This document shows, in pieces, positions 5,031 through 5,064 of a DNA stretch of 5,064 bases. Source of the stretch: Xanthobacteraceae bacterium (GTDB taxonomy: Bacteria; Pseudomonadota; Alphaproteobacteria; Rhizobiales; Xanthobacteraceae); NCBI GenBank assembly GCA_030043175.1, contig JASHYD010000568.1:1-5064 (forward strand), in the 5' to 3' direction. Below the pieces are notes generated by a model. The model was not told the origin of the DNA. It did not search any database and was given only the letters and a program-made list of their open reading frames with translations. Each line of letters opens with the position of its first letter. The first letter of the stretch is position 1. The position numbers were made by a program, and so were the translations under genes.

Positions 5031-5064
5031 TAGCGACTTCGTGGCGTTCTGCGTCTCCAAGCCG
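4891..5064 (+). CDS. Small conserved hypothetical protein, 5' part (runs off the window)
   Basis: From GTG 4891 the frame is open to the end of the window (58 codons). It reads [40 protein letters not shown], then [18 protein letters not shown] recognise this as a type of small protein common in Bradyrhizobium and other rhizobia, in which a MGRKGEIT-like start leads to a [10 protein letters not shown] segment and a C-terminal SDFVxFCFxKPEDA-like segment. The family's function is unknown to me. As I remember it, the relatives carry about ten extra residues between ALPAE and IFCAAGVLS, so this copy may have an in-frame deletion. GTG is chosen because it puts GRKGEIT near the N-terminus and overlaps a TGA of the preceding frame (GTGA). 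The frame is open further upstream to 4774, and the ribosome binding site is weak (ACAGGG). Confidence 0.6.
   Translation, partial: MTGRKGEITRGDLKRKWPHHVALPAEIFCAAGVLSATPLTYPLRSDDSDFVAFCVSKP

Overview
The window looks like accessory DNA of a rhizobial alphaproteobacterium, most likely Bradyrhizobium or a relative. The reasons are GC-rich codon use, small protein families I associate with that genus, an IS21-type insertion-sequence end, and several broken or very short genes between long stretches without genes. The genus call is inference. The texture resembles a symbiosis island or another eroding genomic island.

Layout. 1-468 has no supported gene, only a short GC hairpin. 469-1413 (+) is the one full-length enzyme gene, a fold-type II PLP-dependent threonine/serine dehydratase. 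1414-1809 has no supported gene. 1810-2010 (-) is a 66-residue single-span membrane protein. Its upstream region carries a 44-bp repeat and then an IS21-like end remnant (about 2215-2371). Right at the tip of that remnant begins the last quarter of an MFS transporter (2372-2665, +), whose 5' part is missing. The same reading frame runs on into a small ORF (2729-2935). Next comes a small membrane-protein gene with a strong ribosome binding site and one frameshift (3021-3231).

A perfect 13-bp bidirectional terminator (3332-3366) separates these plus-strand genes from a convergent minus-strand pair. That pair is a 22-codon ORF (3923-3991) overlapping, through TGATG, an exported 127-residue protein (3540-3923). 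Upstream of the pair lies a second copy of the 44-bp repeat. An AT-richer, gene-poor stretch (about 4137-4718) follows. The window ends in a signal-peptide ORF (from 4719) overlapped by the start of a small conserved-looking gene (from 4891) that runs off the edge.

The most interesting signal is the shared upstream element. Two unrelated minus-strand genes for small envelope-associated proteins are preceded by 44-bp segments identical at 38 of 44 positions. Each contains a palindrome of the TGTGA-N6-TCACA type, perfect in one copy and with one mismatch in the other. A weaker third relative lies on the plus strand upstream of the signal-peptide ORF at 4719. This could be a small regulon sharing a CRP/FNR-type operator, or a dispersed non-coding repeat. 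I see no complete novel defence, mobile or biosynthetic system, no CRISPR array and no rRNA or tRNA gene.
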